From an uncultured bacterium (lineage in GTDB: Bacteria > Edwardsbacteria > AC1 > EtOH8), in assembly GCA_937863685.1 (NCBI GenBank), contig CALMGM010000005.1, positions 620,001 through 684,000 of the forward strand: 64,000 nucleotides of DNA. Reading direction: 5' to 3'. The notes beneath the pieces were generated by a model. The model was given only the letters and a program-made list of their open reading frames with translations. It was not told the origin of the DNA and did no database searches. Each line of letters starts with the position of its first letter. Positions within the stretch are counted from its first letter, which is position 1. Shown piece by piece: positions 16,446 through 24,843 of this stretch. The position numbers and the translations under genes were made by a program.

Positions 16446-17507
16446 TCAATCCAACCTTATCAATTTATATTTGCGGCTGCCCATGTCCAGTTTCTCGGCG
16501 TATTCTATCTGCAGGTTGCCGCTGCGGCCGCTCTCCTTGAGGAAGGCATCTTTACATTTGTGTGCCCGGTTGACCAGGTCCAGGCTGGCCTGCTCGATGG
16601 CCACGATATCGGTGGAGGCCAGTATCCCGATATCCCCGGTGAACGGCTTTCTGGCGCTGCGGGCGCAGTCGCAGTCCGGCGAGATGCTGGCCAGCACGCT
16701 GATGTAGACCATATGATTGCTGTCGGCCAGCACCTTGGCGTATTCCACCAGCCTTTTATTGAAGAGTTCCGAGCTCACCCGGTCCCGGCTGGCCTCAAAG
16801 GCCTCCACCGGGCAGTCTTTGAGGCACTGGCCGCAGCCGATGCACTTGCGGGTGTCGATCCTGAGGGGATTGATGGAGATGGCCCCGGCCGGGCACTGCT
16901 TGACGCAGGTCCCGCAGCGGATGCACTTGGAGGTATCGTAGTCCGGCACGTAGTCGGCGTGCATGACCCGCTTGCCCATGCGGGAGGCCAGCCCCATGGC
17001 CACGTTCTTGATGGCCCCGCCGAACCCGGCCAGACCATGCCCCTTGAAATGAGTGAAGATAATGAAGGTATTGTAACGGTCTATGTGGCTGCCGGCCAGC
17101 ACCCGGGTGTAGCAGGCGGTGCTGCAGGCATAGATCTTCTCACCCTCGGAATCCAGGATGTCGATCGGGGCGAAGCCGAAGCCGTGGGCCTTGGCCAGTT
17201 TTAAATGGCTCTCGGTCTTCTGGCGCGGGCCGGAATACAGCACATTTGTCTCCACATAGGTGGCCTTTAAAAGCTCCACCAGCGGTTTTGACAGTTCGGG
17301 CTTGAGGTAATTCTGGTTGCCCTCCTCCCCAAAGTGGACCTTGACCGCCACCGGGCCCTTCACCTGGTCTTTGATCATCCGGTAGACCTTGAGCACTCCC
17401 CGGCCGGAAAGGTCCTTGGTGAAGTAGACCGGCGAAGTCTTTTGGGCCAGGGCTGCCTGTCCGGCCAGCAAAAATAATACGCAAACAAAAAGCGCACTAT
17501 TTCTCAT
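16446..17507 (-). CDS. Exported DUF362 protein with two [4Fe-4S] ferredoxin motifs
   Basis: The 353-residue form starts at the ATG at 17507, chosen because it places a signal peptide (MRNSALFVCVLFLLAGQAAL) at the N-terminus. A start at 17531 would overlap the previous gene. A DUF362 domain (about residues 25-185, with FKGHGLAGFGGAIKN) is followed by two complete 4Fe-4S sites: CIRCGTCVKQC (Cys195, 198, 201, 205) and CIGCGQCLKDC (Cys222, 225, 228, 232). A C-terminal DCDC motif lies near residue 275. DUF362 proteins are redox or maturation factors of mostly unknown function. The signal has no twin-arginine, which is odd for a cofactor-bearing exported protein. It is 10 bases downstream of the lipoprotein gene at 17518. 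Confidence 0.85.
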   Translation of the reverse strand: MRNSALFVCVLFLLAGQAALAQKTSPVYFTKDLSGRGVLKVYRMIKDQVKGPVAVKVHFGEEGNQNYLKPELSKPLVELLKATYVETNVLYSGPRQKTESHLKLAKAHGFGFAPIDILDSEGEKIYACSTACYTRVLAGSHIDRYNTFIIFTHFKGHGLAGFGGAIKNVAMGLASRMGKRVMHADYVPDYDTSKCIRCGTCVKQCPAGAISINPLRIDTRKCIGCGQCLKDCPVEAFEASRDRVSSELFNKRLVEYAKVLADSNHMVYISVLASISPDCDCARSARKPFTGDIGILASTDIVAIEQASLDLVNRAHKCKDAFLKESGRSGNLQIEYAEKLDMGSRKYKLIRLD

Positions 17508-17517
17508 TTTAACGATA

Positions 17518-18729
17518 TTAACGGGAAACATATTTGCAAATCTTTGAACCTATTATTAAATATGGCCAAAAAAGAAGGCTTTTCTCTGTAAAAACATTAT
17601 ACATCGACTGGTTATTGATGTTCGTTAGTGAAGCTATTACACCATAACCGCTATCAGGGCTACCGCTGAAGATAAATCCGTTGCCGTAAGCAATTCCTGA
17701 TCTGCCGTAAGCTAACGTATCGTTGATCATTCCGCGGATGATGCCACCCGTACGAAAAACCGAATAATCCACCGGAGCCGATGGCACCGAAAGGTCCTTG
17801 ACCTTATAGCTGGCTGGTAAAGTGTAATCCATCACATCGTACTGTAGTGGTCCAAGGAAAAGCATATCTTCATGAAAAAACCCATCCCAGCAGTTCGGCT
17901 CCAGGAAATCATAAAGCAATATTGGCAGCGTGGGATTGGCAATATCATAAACCTTGGGCCAGCTATACCCACCCAACACGTAAAGTTGATTGCCGATGAT
18001 TTCCATTTTTCTTGCATAAAATTCGCCAACCGGAGCTAGCATATGGACCTGATTCCACGCATCTATTTTAAATACATTGTTATTACATATTAGGATGGAA
18101 TCTTTTAACGCAAATACGGCCGTAGTACACGGAAGGTTATATATCATAGATGGAAAATGTATGCTTGAAATGAGAAACGCCTTCAAATTATTATTGTATA
18201 CTGAAACCCAAAGGGTATCCCCGTACAATTTATAGTCATATATGTAATTTATCGATGAATCCAATTTTTGGAATAGCTGCAAATATATGCCGCCATCGGA
18301 ATATGAATAAACACGGTAATTTCCTTCTTCGTCAAGTGTAATAATCTCATTTGCCGTCATTTTTATGGCAGCTCCTTCGGTTCTCCCCAAAAACCGCAGG
18401 GAATCCCTGGCCCTGCCAATCCAGTATTCCATGGTGTCCAGGCGGTCTATCATGTTAGGCAAAAAATTATCCTTATATATGATTGCAGACCTACCTCGCA
18501 TATTCCCTGGGATCTGAGCGATACCATACTGATTGGTTACGACCGAAAACATATCCCAATCAACCCCGCCGGACACTGTAACACCCGCCACGGGAATAAA
18601 ATTTCCAGGTTCGCCTGTTTGGATTACAATATTAAAGGGCGGAGTATCTATTGCTGTTGGATTTTTGTTGTTGCAGGACATAGAAATTAACAATGGTGTA
18701 AGTAGAAATAACCATAAATATTTTTTCAT
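17518..18729 (-). CDS. AT-rich lipoprotein, possible LVIVD-like propeller
   Basis: The 403-residue protein has a lipoprotein signal (KKYLWLFLLTPLLISMSC, lipobox Cys19). A short Ig-like/carboxypeptidase-regulatory-like part follows (NFIPVAGVTVSGGVDWDMF), then repeated beta-strand units such as NQLYVLGGYSWPKVYDIAN and YKVKDLSVPSAP. These resemble LVIVD surface-propeller repeats ('x-V-x-D-I-S-x-P'). It is predicted to be anchored in a membrane with the propeller exposed. I do not recognise a named family. Codon use is AT-rich compared with neighbouring genes, which hints at a different origin. It starts 53 bases after the TPR gene end and precedes the DUF362 gene. Confidence 0.72.
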   Translation of the reverse strand: MKKYLWLFLLTPLLISMSCNNKNPTAIDTPPFNIVIQTGEPGNFIPVAGVTVSGGVDWDMFSVVTNQYGIAQIPGNMRGRSAIIYKDNFLPNMIDRLDTMEYWIGRARDSLRFLGRTEGAAIKMTANEIITLDEEGNYRVYSYSDGGIYLQLFQKLDSSINYIYDYKLYGDTLWVSVYNNNLKAFLISSIHFPSMIYNLPCTTAVFALKDSILICNNNVFKIDAWNQVHMLAPVGEFYARKMEIIGNQLYVLGGYSWPKVYDIANPTLPILLYDFLEPNCWDGFFHEDMLFLGPLQYDVMDYTLPASYKVKDLSVPSAPVDYSVFRTGGIIRGMINDTLAYGRSGIAYGNGFIFSGSPDSGYGVIASLTNINNQSMYNVFTEKSLLFWPYLIIGSKICKYVSR

Positions 18730-18782
18730 ATGATATCTCCTATTATTTCCACCATTTTCAGTTTATCAATATATCCCCGGTT

Positions 18783-20102
18783 TTATGGCAAAATGGTCCT
18801 CGTCAACTCGTCAATTTTATCCTTATAATCGTAATTAGGAATTCGTTCATACAGTTCACTGTAAAGTCGCAGAGATTCACTGCCATCCTCGCATCTGCCG
18901 CCCAGCCTGAAAAGCCAGAATAATATCTCGGCTCTGTGGTTGCCGTCGAGTTCCTCCTCCAACATCCTTCTTAAAGCGGCGATCGATCCCGCAGGGTCCT
19001 TCTCTGCCGCGATCCTTAGCCCCAAGATTCGGCTGTCGTTCAAAGTTCCGGTTTCCCCGATCTCTGCAGCCATCTCTCCGGCCTGCTGGTTGTATCCGGC
19101 CGATTCATCCCATCGCGAAAGTTCATAATACAATTGGCCCAGGTTGAACAAGAATCCGCACAGGTAGTATTTCATGTTGCATTGCCGTCCGATCTCTATG
19201 GCCCTCAGGTAATGCTCTTCGGCCCCGGCCGGATCCTTTCGATTCTTCAGCACCAGAGCCTTGTAGTCCAACGCCACCGCCAGACCTCTCTGATCGCCCA
19301 TCTCGCAGGACAGCTTCTGCTTTTGCTCGATCTGGACCAGTCCGGTCTCGAATCGTCCGGTCAGAAGGTAAATGCCGGCCAAGTTGGCCGAGGTGGCTGC
19401 CAGACTGTATTTGTCTCCTGCCTTTTCGGATAATCGACCCTGACGAAGCAGCCATTCCTCGGCCGAAGCGTAATCGCCTCGGGTCATATGTATCACCCCG
19501 ATGTTTCCGATGATGGTCGCCTGGCGCAATATATCGCCGATCTCTTCGGCCAGGATCAGGGCCCTTTTGTAATAATCATGAGCCCGGTCCAGGTCACCTT
19601 TCTCGCCTAGAACATTGCCCAGATTATTATATGCCACACAAGTGCCTGCCTTATCGCCCGATCTTTCAGACAATTCCAGCTGTTCGCCGTATAATTCCAG
19701 GGCTTGCGCGTAGCGACCCTGGTGATAACAGACGCCCCCCATGAACCCGTAGGTCTTGGCCAATCCCCTAAGATCGCCCGAAACTTGGTAGATATCCCGT
19801 GATATAGCGAAAAATGCTTCGGCTTCATCGTCCTGGCCCTGGCGGTGCAGGACCCACCCCAGGGCGTTGCCGGACATAGCTTCCAATCTCCTATGCCCGA
19901 GATCCTTGGCCCGGCCGATGTTGCGGCGGAAGATATCTTCTGCCTGCCGCCATTGCCCGGTCAGATCATGGATATTGCCTTTCCGGTGCCATATTTCCAG
20001 CGGGTAATAAATGGATTCATTCCTGCCATTGGCTGCGGTGATCCACAATTGCCCCCAAGGTCTCTTTTGCCTGATATTTCCCTTTGCGACCATTCTTACC
20101 AA
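18783..20102 (-). CDS. TPR protein resembling the C-terminal part of cyclase/ATPase regulators
   Basis: The 439 residues are almost all tetratricopeptide repeats (for example YNNLGNVLGEKGDLDRAHDYY, ATSANLAGIYLLTGRFE). The pattern matches the C-terminal TPR part of large adenylate-cyclase/AAA regulators such as the protein encoded just upstream at 20266-23358. It has no cyclase or ATPase domain of its own. The first 25 residues are basic and not TPR-like. The frame opens with TTG at 20102 (an ATG follows at 20093) and no convincing ribosome site is visible. It may be an N-terminally truncated copy of a larger regulator rather than a free-standing gene. A strong terminator separates it from the upstream gene. 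Confidence 0.7.
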   Translation of the reverse strand: MVRMVAKGNIRQKRPWGQLWITAANGRNESIYYPLEIWHRKGNIHDLTGQWRQAEDIFRRNIGRAKDLGHRRLEAMSGNALGWVLHRQGQDDEAEAFFAISRDIYQVSGDLRGLAKTYGFMGGVCYHQGRYAQALELYGEQLELSERSGDKAGTCVAYNNLGNVLGEKGDLDRAHDYYKRALILAEEIGDILRQATIIGNIGVIHMTRGDYASAEEWLLRQGRLSEKAGDKYSLAATSANLAGIYLLTGRFETGLVQIEQKQKLSCEMGDQRGLAVALDYKALVLKNRKDPAGAEEHYLRAIEIGRQCNMKYYLCGFLFNLGQLYYELSRWDESAGYNQQAGEMAAEIGETGTLNDSRILGLRIAAEKDPAGSIAALRRMLEEELDGNHRAEILFWLFRLGGRCEDGSESLRLYSELYERIPNYDYKDKIDELTRTILP

Positions 20103-20234
20103 CAGAATTGTTAACCAGATGCCACTATTTCAATAGTCAATATATACCGATTTTTATGGCAAGTCAAGAAATAATTTGGCCATGATTGTTAGTTATTTTC
20201 CAGGGTCAGAGATCAGCGCCAGTATGAATAAAAA

Positions 20235-20257
20235 AAGCCCCGCCTCAGGCGGGGCTT
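20235..20257 (-). terminator. Rho-independent terminator after the cyclase/ATPase/TPR gene
   Basis: AAGCCCCGCC (20235-20244) pairs with GGCGGGGCTT (20248-20257), loop TCA. On the minus strand the stem runs into TTTTTTT. It lies 9 bases after the stop at 20266. Confidence 0.88.
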
Positions 20258-20265
20258 GAAGTATT

Positions 20266-23200
20266 TCATCTATCAGGCAGCAGATGCTTGATCAACTGTT
20301 CGATGTCCGCCACCCTTCCCTGCTCCAGCGCAGCATGTGTCCTTTGTTCTCCGATATTTCGGATAAGTAGCTCCAGGGCCGGCTGGGAATTGGCCCGGAT
20401 CTCGTCGTTATATTCCGGATGTCCCTGAATGGCCCCCAAGGTCCGGGCGGCCAGATCGTGCCGGCCGGCTCTGGCTTCCAGTAAAGCCGCCCCGGCCAGC
20501 ACCTCCAACAGCACTGAATGAGCGCCAATGGCCTGGGATTGTCTGGTAGATTGATAAAAATATTCCCTGGCTCGGCTGTCGTTCTGCAACCCGCAGTGAA
20601 CATGACCCAAATTAAGATTGGTGATAGCCTCGCCCAGCTGGCTTCCTATCTCGCGGTAAATATTCAGAGCCTCCAGGTAATACTGCTCGGCCTCCGGGAA
20701 CTTGCCCTGCCGCCGGCTGCTTTCTCCCTGGTTAGTCAGACTTGAAGCCGCTCCCCAGCGGTCGCCGATCTGAGCATACATCGATTTGCTCTGGGTATGG
20801 TAATGGAAAGATTCCTGGTATTGGCCTTGCATGAAATGACAGAACCCCATGACCTTTAGAGCGCCTCCGATGCCCTGCTTGTCCTCCAGTTCCTGGTATA
20901 ACTTCAGACATTCGGCTCCGTAGGCCGAAGTAGCCTGGCTGTCGCCTTGACGGTAGGCCACATCCCCCAAGTGGAATAGCACTTGAGCCTTGCCTCTCTT
21001 ATCGTCCGCCTGGTAAGCCTGGGCCAGAGCTAAGGTCAAGTGTTTCTTGGCATCATCATAACGGCCTTGACCCATCAGGGCCCAGCTCATGCCGTCCAGG
21101 GCGTTGATCTCGGCCCGGCCGTCTCTGCATTCCCGGGCCAACCGCAGAGCCTGGCTGTGGTGCTCCAGGGCGGAGGGAAAATCGCTGAGCTGGCGCTGAA
21201 CGTTGCCGATGTGGATATGGATCACCGCCCGCTGCCTTTTATCGCTCTCCGGACATAGCTTAAGGGCCTGTTGGTACAGGGCCAGGGCATCGCGGTAGGA
21301 GCTGGTCCGGTATTGAGCATTGGCCTGCTTGCGCAAATAACGGGCCGCCTTGGCCTCATCCCCGGCCAGCTGGTAATGGTTGGCGATCAGCCCCAGATAT
21401 TCTGCCAGACGCTCCCCGGCGTTGACCTCCAGCCACAATGCCACCTGGGAATGGAATTTTTTGCGGTGCTTAAGCAGCACCGTCTCGTAGGTCACGTCCC
21501 TCAGAAGAGCATGCTTGAATACAAACTCCTGGCTGTTGCTGAAAGATGACGGCATGACGCGGAACACCAACTCCCGCTTCTGCAGGGAATCCAACAAAGG
21601 GACCGGATGGCCGGATTCGTCCGCTTCCTCACCGGTCTTGAGCACCGCCACCGCCGCGTCCCAGAACCGGCGGCCCACCACCGAAGCTCTTTGCAGTACC
21701 GCCCGCTCTCCGGAAGGCAGACCGTCCAGTCGTGACTGGAGGATTCCGGTGAGGGTGGGAGGCACTTTCACCCGCTCCAGCCGGTCGGCCTCCACCCGCC
21801 AGATGTCCGGGCCCGGCACTATCACCCCGTCATCGATCAGCATCTTGATCAGCTCTTCCAAGTAATAGGGATTCCCTTCGGCTCCCTCCACTATCAGATC
21901 CTGAAGGCGACCGGGAAGCATCTCCACCCTTTGCAATACCTGGGCTACCAATTCCCGGCTCTGCTGGCCCGACAGCGGCTGGAGATCTATCCTTTCAACC
22001 TCATCGAACCAGCCGGGCAGCCGCTCATCCAGTATAGGCCGGCTCAAATAGACTATAAATAATTGAGCCTGTGGTATCTCGGAAAACAGCCGCTTGGCAA
22101 ACTCCAGGGAACGCTGGTCGCCCCAGTGGATATCCTCCAGAAACAACATTATCGGCTGAAGAGATATCTGGCGAAAATAATTGGTCAGGTAAACCTCGGC
22201 CAGCTTGCCGAAGGATGGGCTGCCCAGCAGGCCGCTGACCGCCGGACTGGAGCGGAAGTCAAACCCCAGCATCTGGCCCACGATGTCTGCTTTCTCGGGT
22301 TCCAGGACGCCAACCATTCCGGCCCGGAATTTATCCAGCACTGTCTGGGCCGTATCGCTTTCCAAAATCTTGAAGCGAGAGGAGAACATGTCCCGCAGCA
22401 GCCTAAAAGGCACGCCCTGTGTGGCCGGGGCCGCTCGGCCCTTGAACAATCTGACGGTATAGGGCTGCAGCTCCAGCCAGTTCTCGAACTCATAAAGCAG
22501 GCGGGATTTCCCCACCCCGGCCTCGCCGCACACCGCAGCCATGGCCGTTCGCCCGCTTTCGATGGCCTTCCTCAGCAGGTTCTGCAGACGCCCCAGCTCC
22601 CTGTCCCGGCCCACCATTTTGGTCTCAATGCCGTCCACCCCCCGGCTGGAGGTCCGGAAAGCCAGAGGCTTGGCCCGCAACACCACGTAGGTCTGCACCG
22701 GATCGCGCTTGCCCTTGATGATCAGCGGTTCGTTGGGCTGGACATCAAAGATGCCCCGTATCTGGCGGTAACTGTCGTGCGAGATCAGCACCCCTCCCAC
22801 CGGGGCTTCGTTCTGCAGCCGGCTGGCGGTGTTGATGGTGTCGCCCATAGCAGTAAACTCGCCGGTGGTTCCCACCGAACCCAGCAGGGCCGGCCCGGTA
22901 TTTATGCCGATGCGCACCGCCAAGGGAGCCCGCTTGTGGCCGGCAAACCGGGTAATCTCGGCCTGCATCACCAGCCCGGCCCGGACGGCCCGTTCGGTGT
23001 CGTCCTCCCGGACCCCGCCCACTCCCCACAGGGCCATCACCGCATCCCCGATGTGCTTGTCTATGGTCCCGCCCTGGCCGGTGATCACCCCATCCAGCTT
23101 CTGCCACAGGGCATTCATTGTATCGCGCACCACCTCGGGGTCCATGGTCTCGGACAGGGCCGTAAATCCGGAGACGTCGGCAAACATCACCGTAATTTGC

Positions 23201-23358
23201 TTGCGCTGCTCCTGAGCATCCGGGGAATCCTTGAGCGAAGCCAGCTTCTCCCGTAAAGGCCGGAGGGCGGTCTCCACCACCGCATCGCCCAGCAAGGAAC
23301 GTTGGGACTCCAGGTGGTCTATGGCTTGTTGGATCTGATAGGTTTCCTGCATGGTCAT
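20266..23358 (-). CDS. Class III adenylate/guanylate cyclase fused to AAA-type ATPase and TPRs
   Basis: The 1030-residue regulator has three parts. A class III cyclase domain (about residues 50-225) carries VMFADVSGFTALSE (metal Asp61), IDKHIGDAVMALWG (Asp105) and RIGINTGPALLGS. A linker leads to a STAND/AAA ATPase with a P-loop GEAGVGKS (278-285) and a likely Walker B (LFLEDIHWGD). The C-terminal third is TPRs. This layout is common in large signal proteins that combine cyclic-nucleotide synthesis with ATP-dependent oligomerisation. There is no transmembrane segment, so it is cytoplasmic; the input could be recognised by the TPRs. Base specificity cannot be fixed from the sequence. Its terminator lies at 20235-20257. 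Confidence 0.92.
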   Translation of the reverse strand: MTMQETYQIQQAIDHLESQRSLLGDAVVETALRPLREKLASLKDSPDAQEQRKQITVMFADVSGFTALSETMDPEVVRDTMNALWQKLDGVITGQGGTIDKHIGDAVMALWGVGGVREDDTERAVRAGLVMQAEITRFAGHKRAPLAVRIGINTGPALLGSVGTTGEFTAMGDTINTASRLQNEAPVGGVLISHDSYRQIRGIFDVQPNEPLIIKGKRDPVQTYVVLRAKPLAFRTSSRGVDGIETKMVGRDRELGRLQNLLRKAIESGRTAMAAVCGEAGVGKSRLLYEFENWLELQPYTVRLFKGRAAPATQGVPFRLLRDMFSSRFKILESDTAQTVLDKFRAGMVGVLEPEKADIVGQMLGFDFRSSPAVSGLLGSPSFGKLAEVYLTNYFRQISLQPIMLFLEDIHWGDQRSLEFAKRLFSEIPQAQLFIVYLSRPILDERLPGWFDEVERIDLQPLSGQQSRELVAQVLQRVEMLPGRLQDLIVEGAEGNPYYLEELIKMLIDDGVIVPGPDIWRVEADRLERVKVPPTLTGILQSRLDGLPSGERAVLQRASVVGRRFWDAAVAVLKTGEEADESGHPVPLLDSLQKRELVFRVMPSSFSNSQEFVFKHALLRDVTYETVLLKHRKKFHSQVALWLEVNAGERLAEYLGLIANHYQLAGDEAKAARYLRKQANAQYRTSSYRDALALYQQALKLCPESDKRQRAVIHIHIGNVQRQLSDFPSALEHHSQALRLARECRDGRAEINALDGMSWALMGQGRYDDAKKHLTLALAQAYQADDKRGKAQVLFHLGDVAYRQGDSQATSAYGAECLKLYQELEDKQGIGGALKVMGFCHFMQGQYQESFHYHTQSKSMYAQIGDRWGAASSLTNQGESSRRQGKFPEAEQYYLEALNIYREIGSQLGEAITNLNLGHVHCGLQNDSRAREYFYQSTRQSQAIGAHSVLLEVLAGAALLEARAGRHDLAARTLGAIQGHPEYNDEIRANSQPALELLIRNIGEQRTHAALEQGRVADIEQLIKHLLPDR

Positions 23359-23395
23359 AAGGATACAATTAATGGCAGCTAAAAATCAAGAATAA

Positions 23396-23417
23396 AAAAC
23401 CGCCCCTGAATCGGTTT
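23396..23417 (-). terminator. Weak possible terminator after 23504
   Basis: On the minus strand AAACCG and CGGTTT (about 23398-23417) can form a 6-bp hairpin followed by TTTTT. It is about 90 bases after the stop of the upstream gene. The stem is short. Confidence 0.35.
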
Positions 23418-23503
23418 GGCAAATAAAGTTGTTTGAAAATAAAAAGCCCAGCCGAAAAAATCATCGCAGCCAGGCAAAACAGAACAGATCCTGCCTCAGA
23501 TAG

Positions 23504-24079
23504 CTATCTTAAATTCCCGATGGCGATATCCAGGAATGCCGACAGGTATCCTTTTTCCCCGGTGAAGCTGGCGGTGAAGCCCGGCCCCAGGCCGAAATAT
23601 TTGGAGCTCCAGAGAACCTGTCCCTGGACCATAAGACCGTACTGGCTTCGGTTCACTTTTTGATAAATGGCCTGGTCGTCAAACCAATTGTCCGGATCGT
23701 TTGAATACCATCCGATCACTTGATAGGTGGTGCTGTTGACCAGGCAAACTCCGGCCGCCGCCAGCGCGATCATATTTCCGCTTGCCAAGCATCGGCCATA
23801 GGCCAGGCTGACCTCATCCCTGGAATCATCCGGCTGGGGTCCGAAGAGGTCAAGATTAAATTCTTCCATATGGTTGAAACGAACAGAAAAACAGTGCTCG
23901 CCCCTGACGGCAAAAATGCCGATATCGTAACCGGGAAAATCACTGGAAATACCGAGCCCTGCCGAAAGCCAGGCCCTGTCGAAGGTATCCGCGCTGCTCC
24001 TGGCGCCTTTATTGGTTTGAGCAAAAGATAAAAGACCGGTATTCAGAATAAGAAAAATCAATATGGCTGACTTCTTCAT
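23504..24079 (-). CDS. Exported barrel-like hypothetical protein
   Basis: The 191-residue protein has a clear signal peptide (MKKSAILIFLILNTGLLSFA). It then has alternating strands such as SAGLGISSDFPGYDIGIFAV, GNMIALAAAGVCLVNS, YGLMVQGQVLWSS and LGPGFTASFTGEKGYLSAF. The size and pattern fit a small 8-strand outer-membrane beta-barrel. There is no terminal Phe, because it ends IAIGNLR. I do not recognise a family. It lies 46 bases downstream of another barrel-like gene (24126-24776), so the two could be co-expressed outer-membrane components. Confidence 0.68.
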   Translation of the reverse strand: MKKSAILIFLILNTGLLSFAQTNKGARSSADTFDRAWLSAGLGISSDFPGYDIGIFAVRGEHCFSVRFNHMEEFNLDLFGPQPDDSRDEVSLAYGRCLASGNMIALAAAGVCLVNSTTYQVIGWYSNDPDNWFDDQAIYQKVNRSQYGLMVQGQVLWSSKYFGLGPGFTASFTGEKGYLSAFLDIAIGNLR

Positions 24080-24125
24080 AAAGCCCTGTGGTTAGTTATT
24101 ATTTTGATATTCCCGGATCAATTGA

Positions 24126-24776
24126 CTACCACCCCACCGCCAGGCCCAATTCCAGAGGCATCTCCATCACCATCCGATCGAAGGTCATCAAAAACCCGTA
24201 ATCCAGGGTTATGCCCACCCGGCTGGTAACGGGGAACTTTATCCCGGCGCTTATCTGCCCGAACGGCCGGTAAACGGTCTCGCCGGTGCCAGCCACGATC
24301 AAAGTAACAGTATCTGAGGGAGCATAATCCCCGCTGGCGCTGGTCACCGTCAATTGGCCGATGTGCGAGGCCATCACGCCCAGACCCAATTTAAGATTAG
24401 TACCCAAAAGTGCCTTGGGTCTTATCAGCCGACAGTAGGCATTTATCGGAGCCTGCCAGGAACTTTGCCCTGCCCATTGGTAAAATCCATAAAGCGCTGG
24501 GCCCTCTACACGACCAGACGGCTGGGCGCTAAATATTTGGCAAGACCCGGAAACGCCGTATGAAAGCCAATCCTTGGCCCGGTATTCCAGTCCTCCTCCG
24601 GCCTGCCAGCCGTTTCCCCACAAAGAGAATGGTTTGTTCGAAAATGCGACACCGTCGAGACTTTTTATCCAATCCGAGCTGGCGTTGTCCTGCCAGCCAA
24701 AGCTCAGATTGGCGCTCCGCTGGGCCGCCGCCGGCATGGCCGCCAACAATATGATGAGGTATAATGTTCTTTTCAT
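24126..24776 (-). CDS. Exported barrel-like hypothetical protein
   Basis: I place the start at the ATG at 24776, not at the frame's earlier opening at 24902. A good ribosome site (AAAGGA, 6 bases upstream) precedes it and a signal peptide follows at once (MKRTLYLIILLAAMPAAAQ). The upstream part of the frame overlaps a palindromic repeat and the end of the nitroreductase gene and is not convincing. The 216-residue product has strand-like segments: WLSYGVSGSCQIFSAQ, LGTNLKLGLGVMASHIGQ, GQISAGIKFPVTSRVGI and MPLELGLAVGW. It ends in Trp, in line with an outer-membrane barrel. The family is unknown. Confidence 0.72.
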   Translation of the reverse strand: MKRTLYLIILLAAMPAAAQRSANLSFGWQDNASSDWIKSLDGVAFSNKPFSLWGNGWQAGGGLEYRAKDWLSYGVSGSCQIFSAQPSGRVEGPALYGFYQWAGQSSWQAPINAYCRLIRPKALLGTNLKLGLGVMASHIGQLTVTSASGDYAPSDTVTLIVAGTGETVYRPFGQISAGIKFPVTSRVGITLDYGFLMTFDRMVMEMPLELGLAVGW

Positions 24777-24810
24777 GATATCCTTTATTGAAAACCAGTT
24801 TATCAAGCAT

Positions 24811-24843
24811 CTCTCCTTTCGGGGGAGAGGTTGGAGAGGGGTC
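24811..24843. repeat. REP-like palindrome between genes
   Basis: CTCTCC (24811-24816) pairs with GGAGAG (24824-24829); the tail is GTTGGAGAGGGGTC. The layout matches the copies at 11428, 36176 and 40523. It overlaps the stop region of the nitroreductase gene. Confidence 0.6.

Noticed and set aside
22063-23256. Plus-strand open frame (397 codons) across the cyclase gene
   Set aside because: Antisense shadow in a GC-rich gene; the minus frame has clear cyclase and ATPase motifs.
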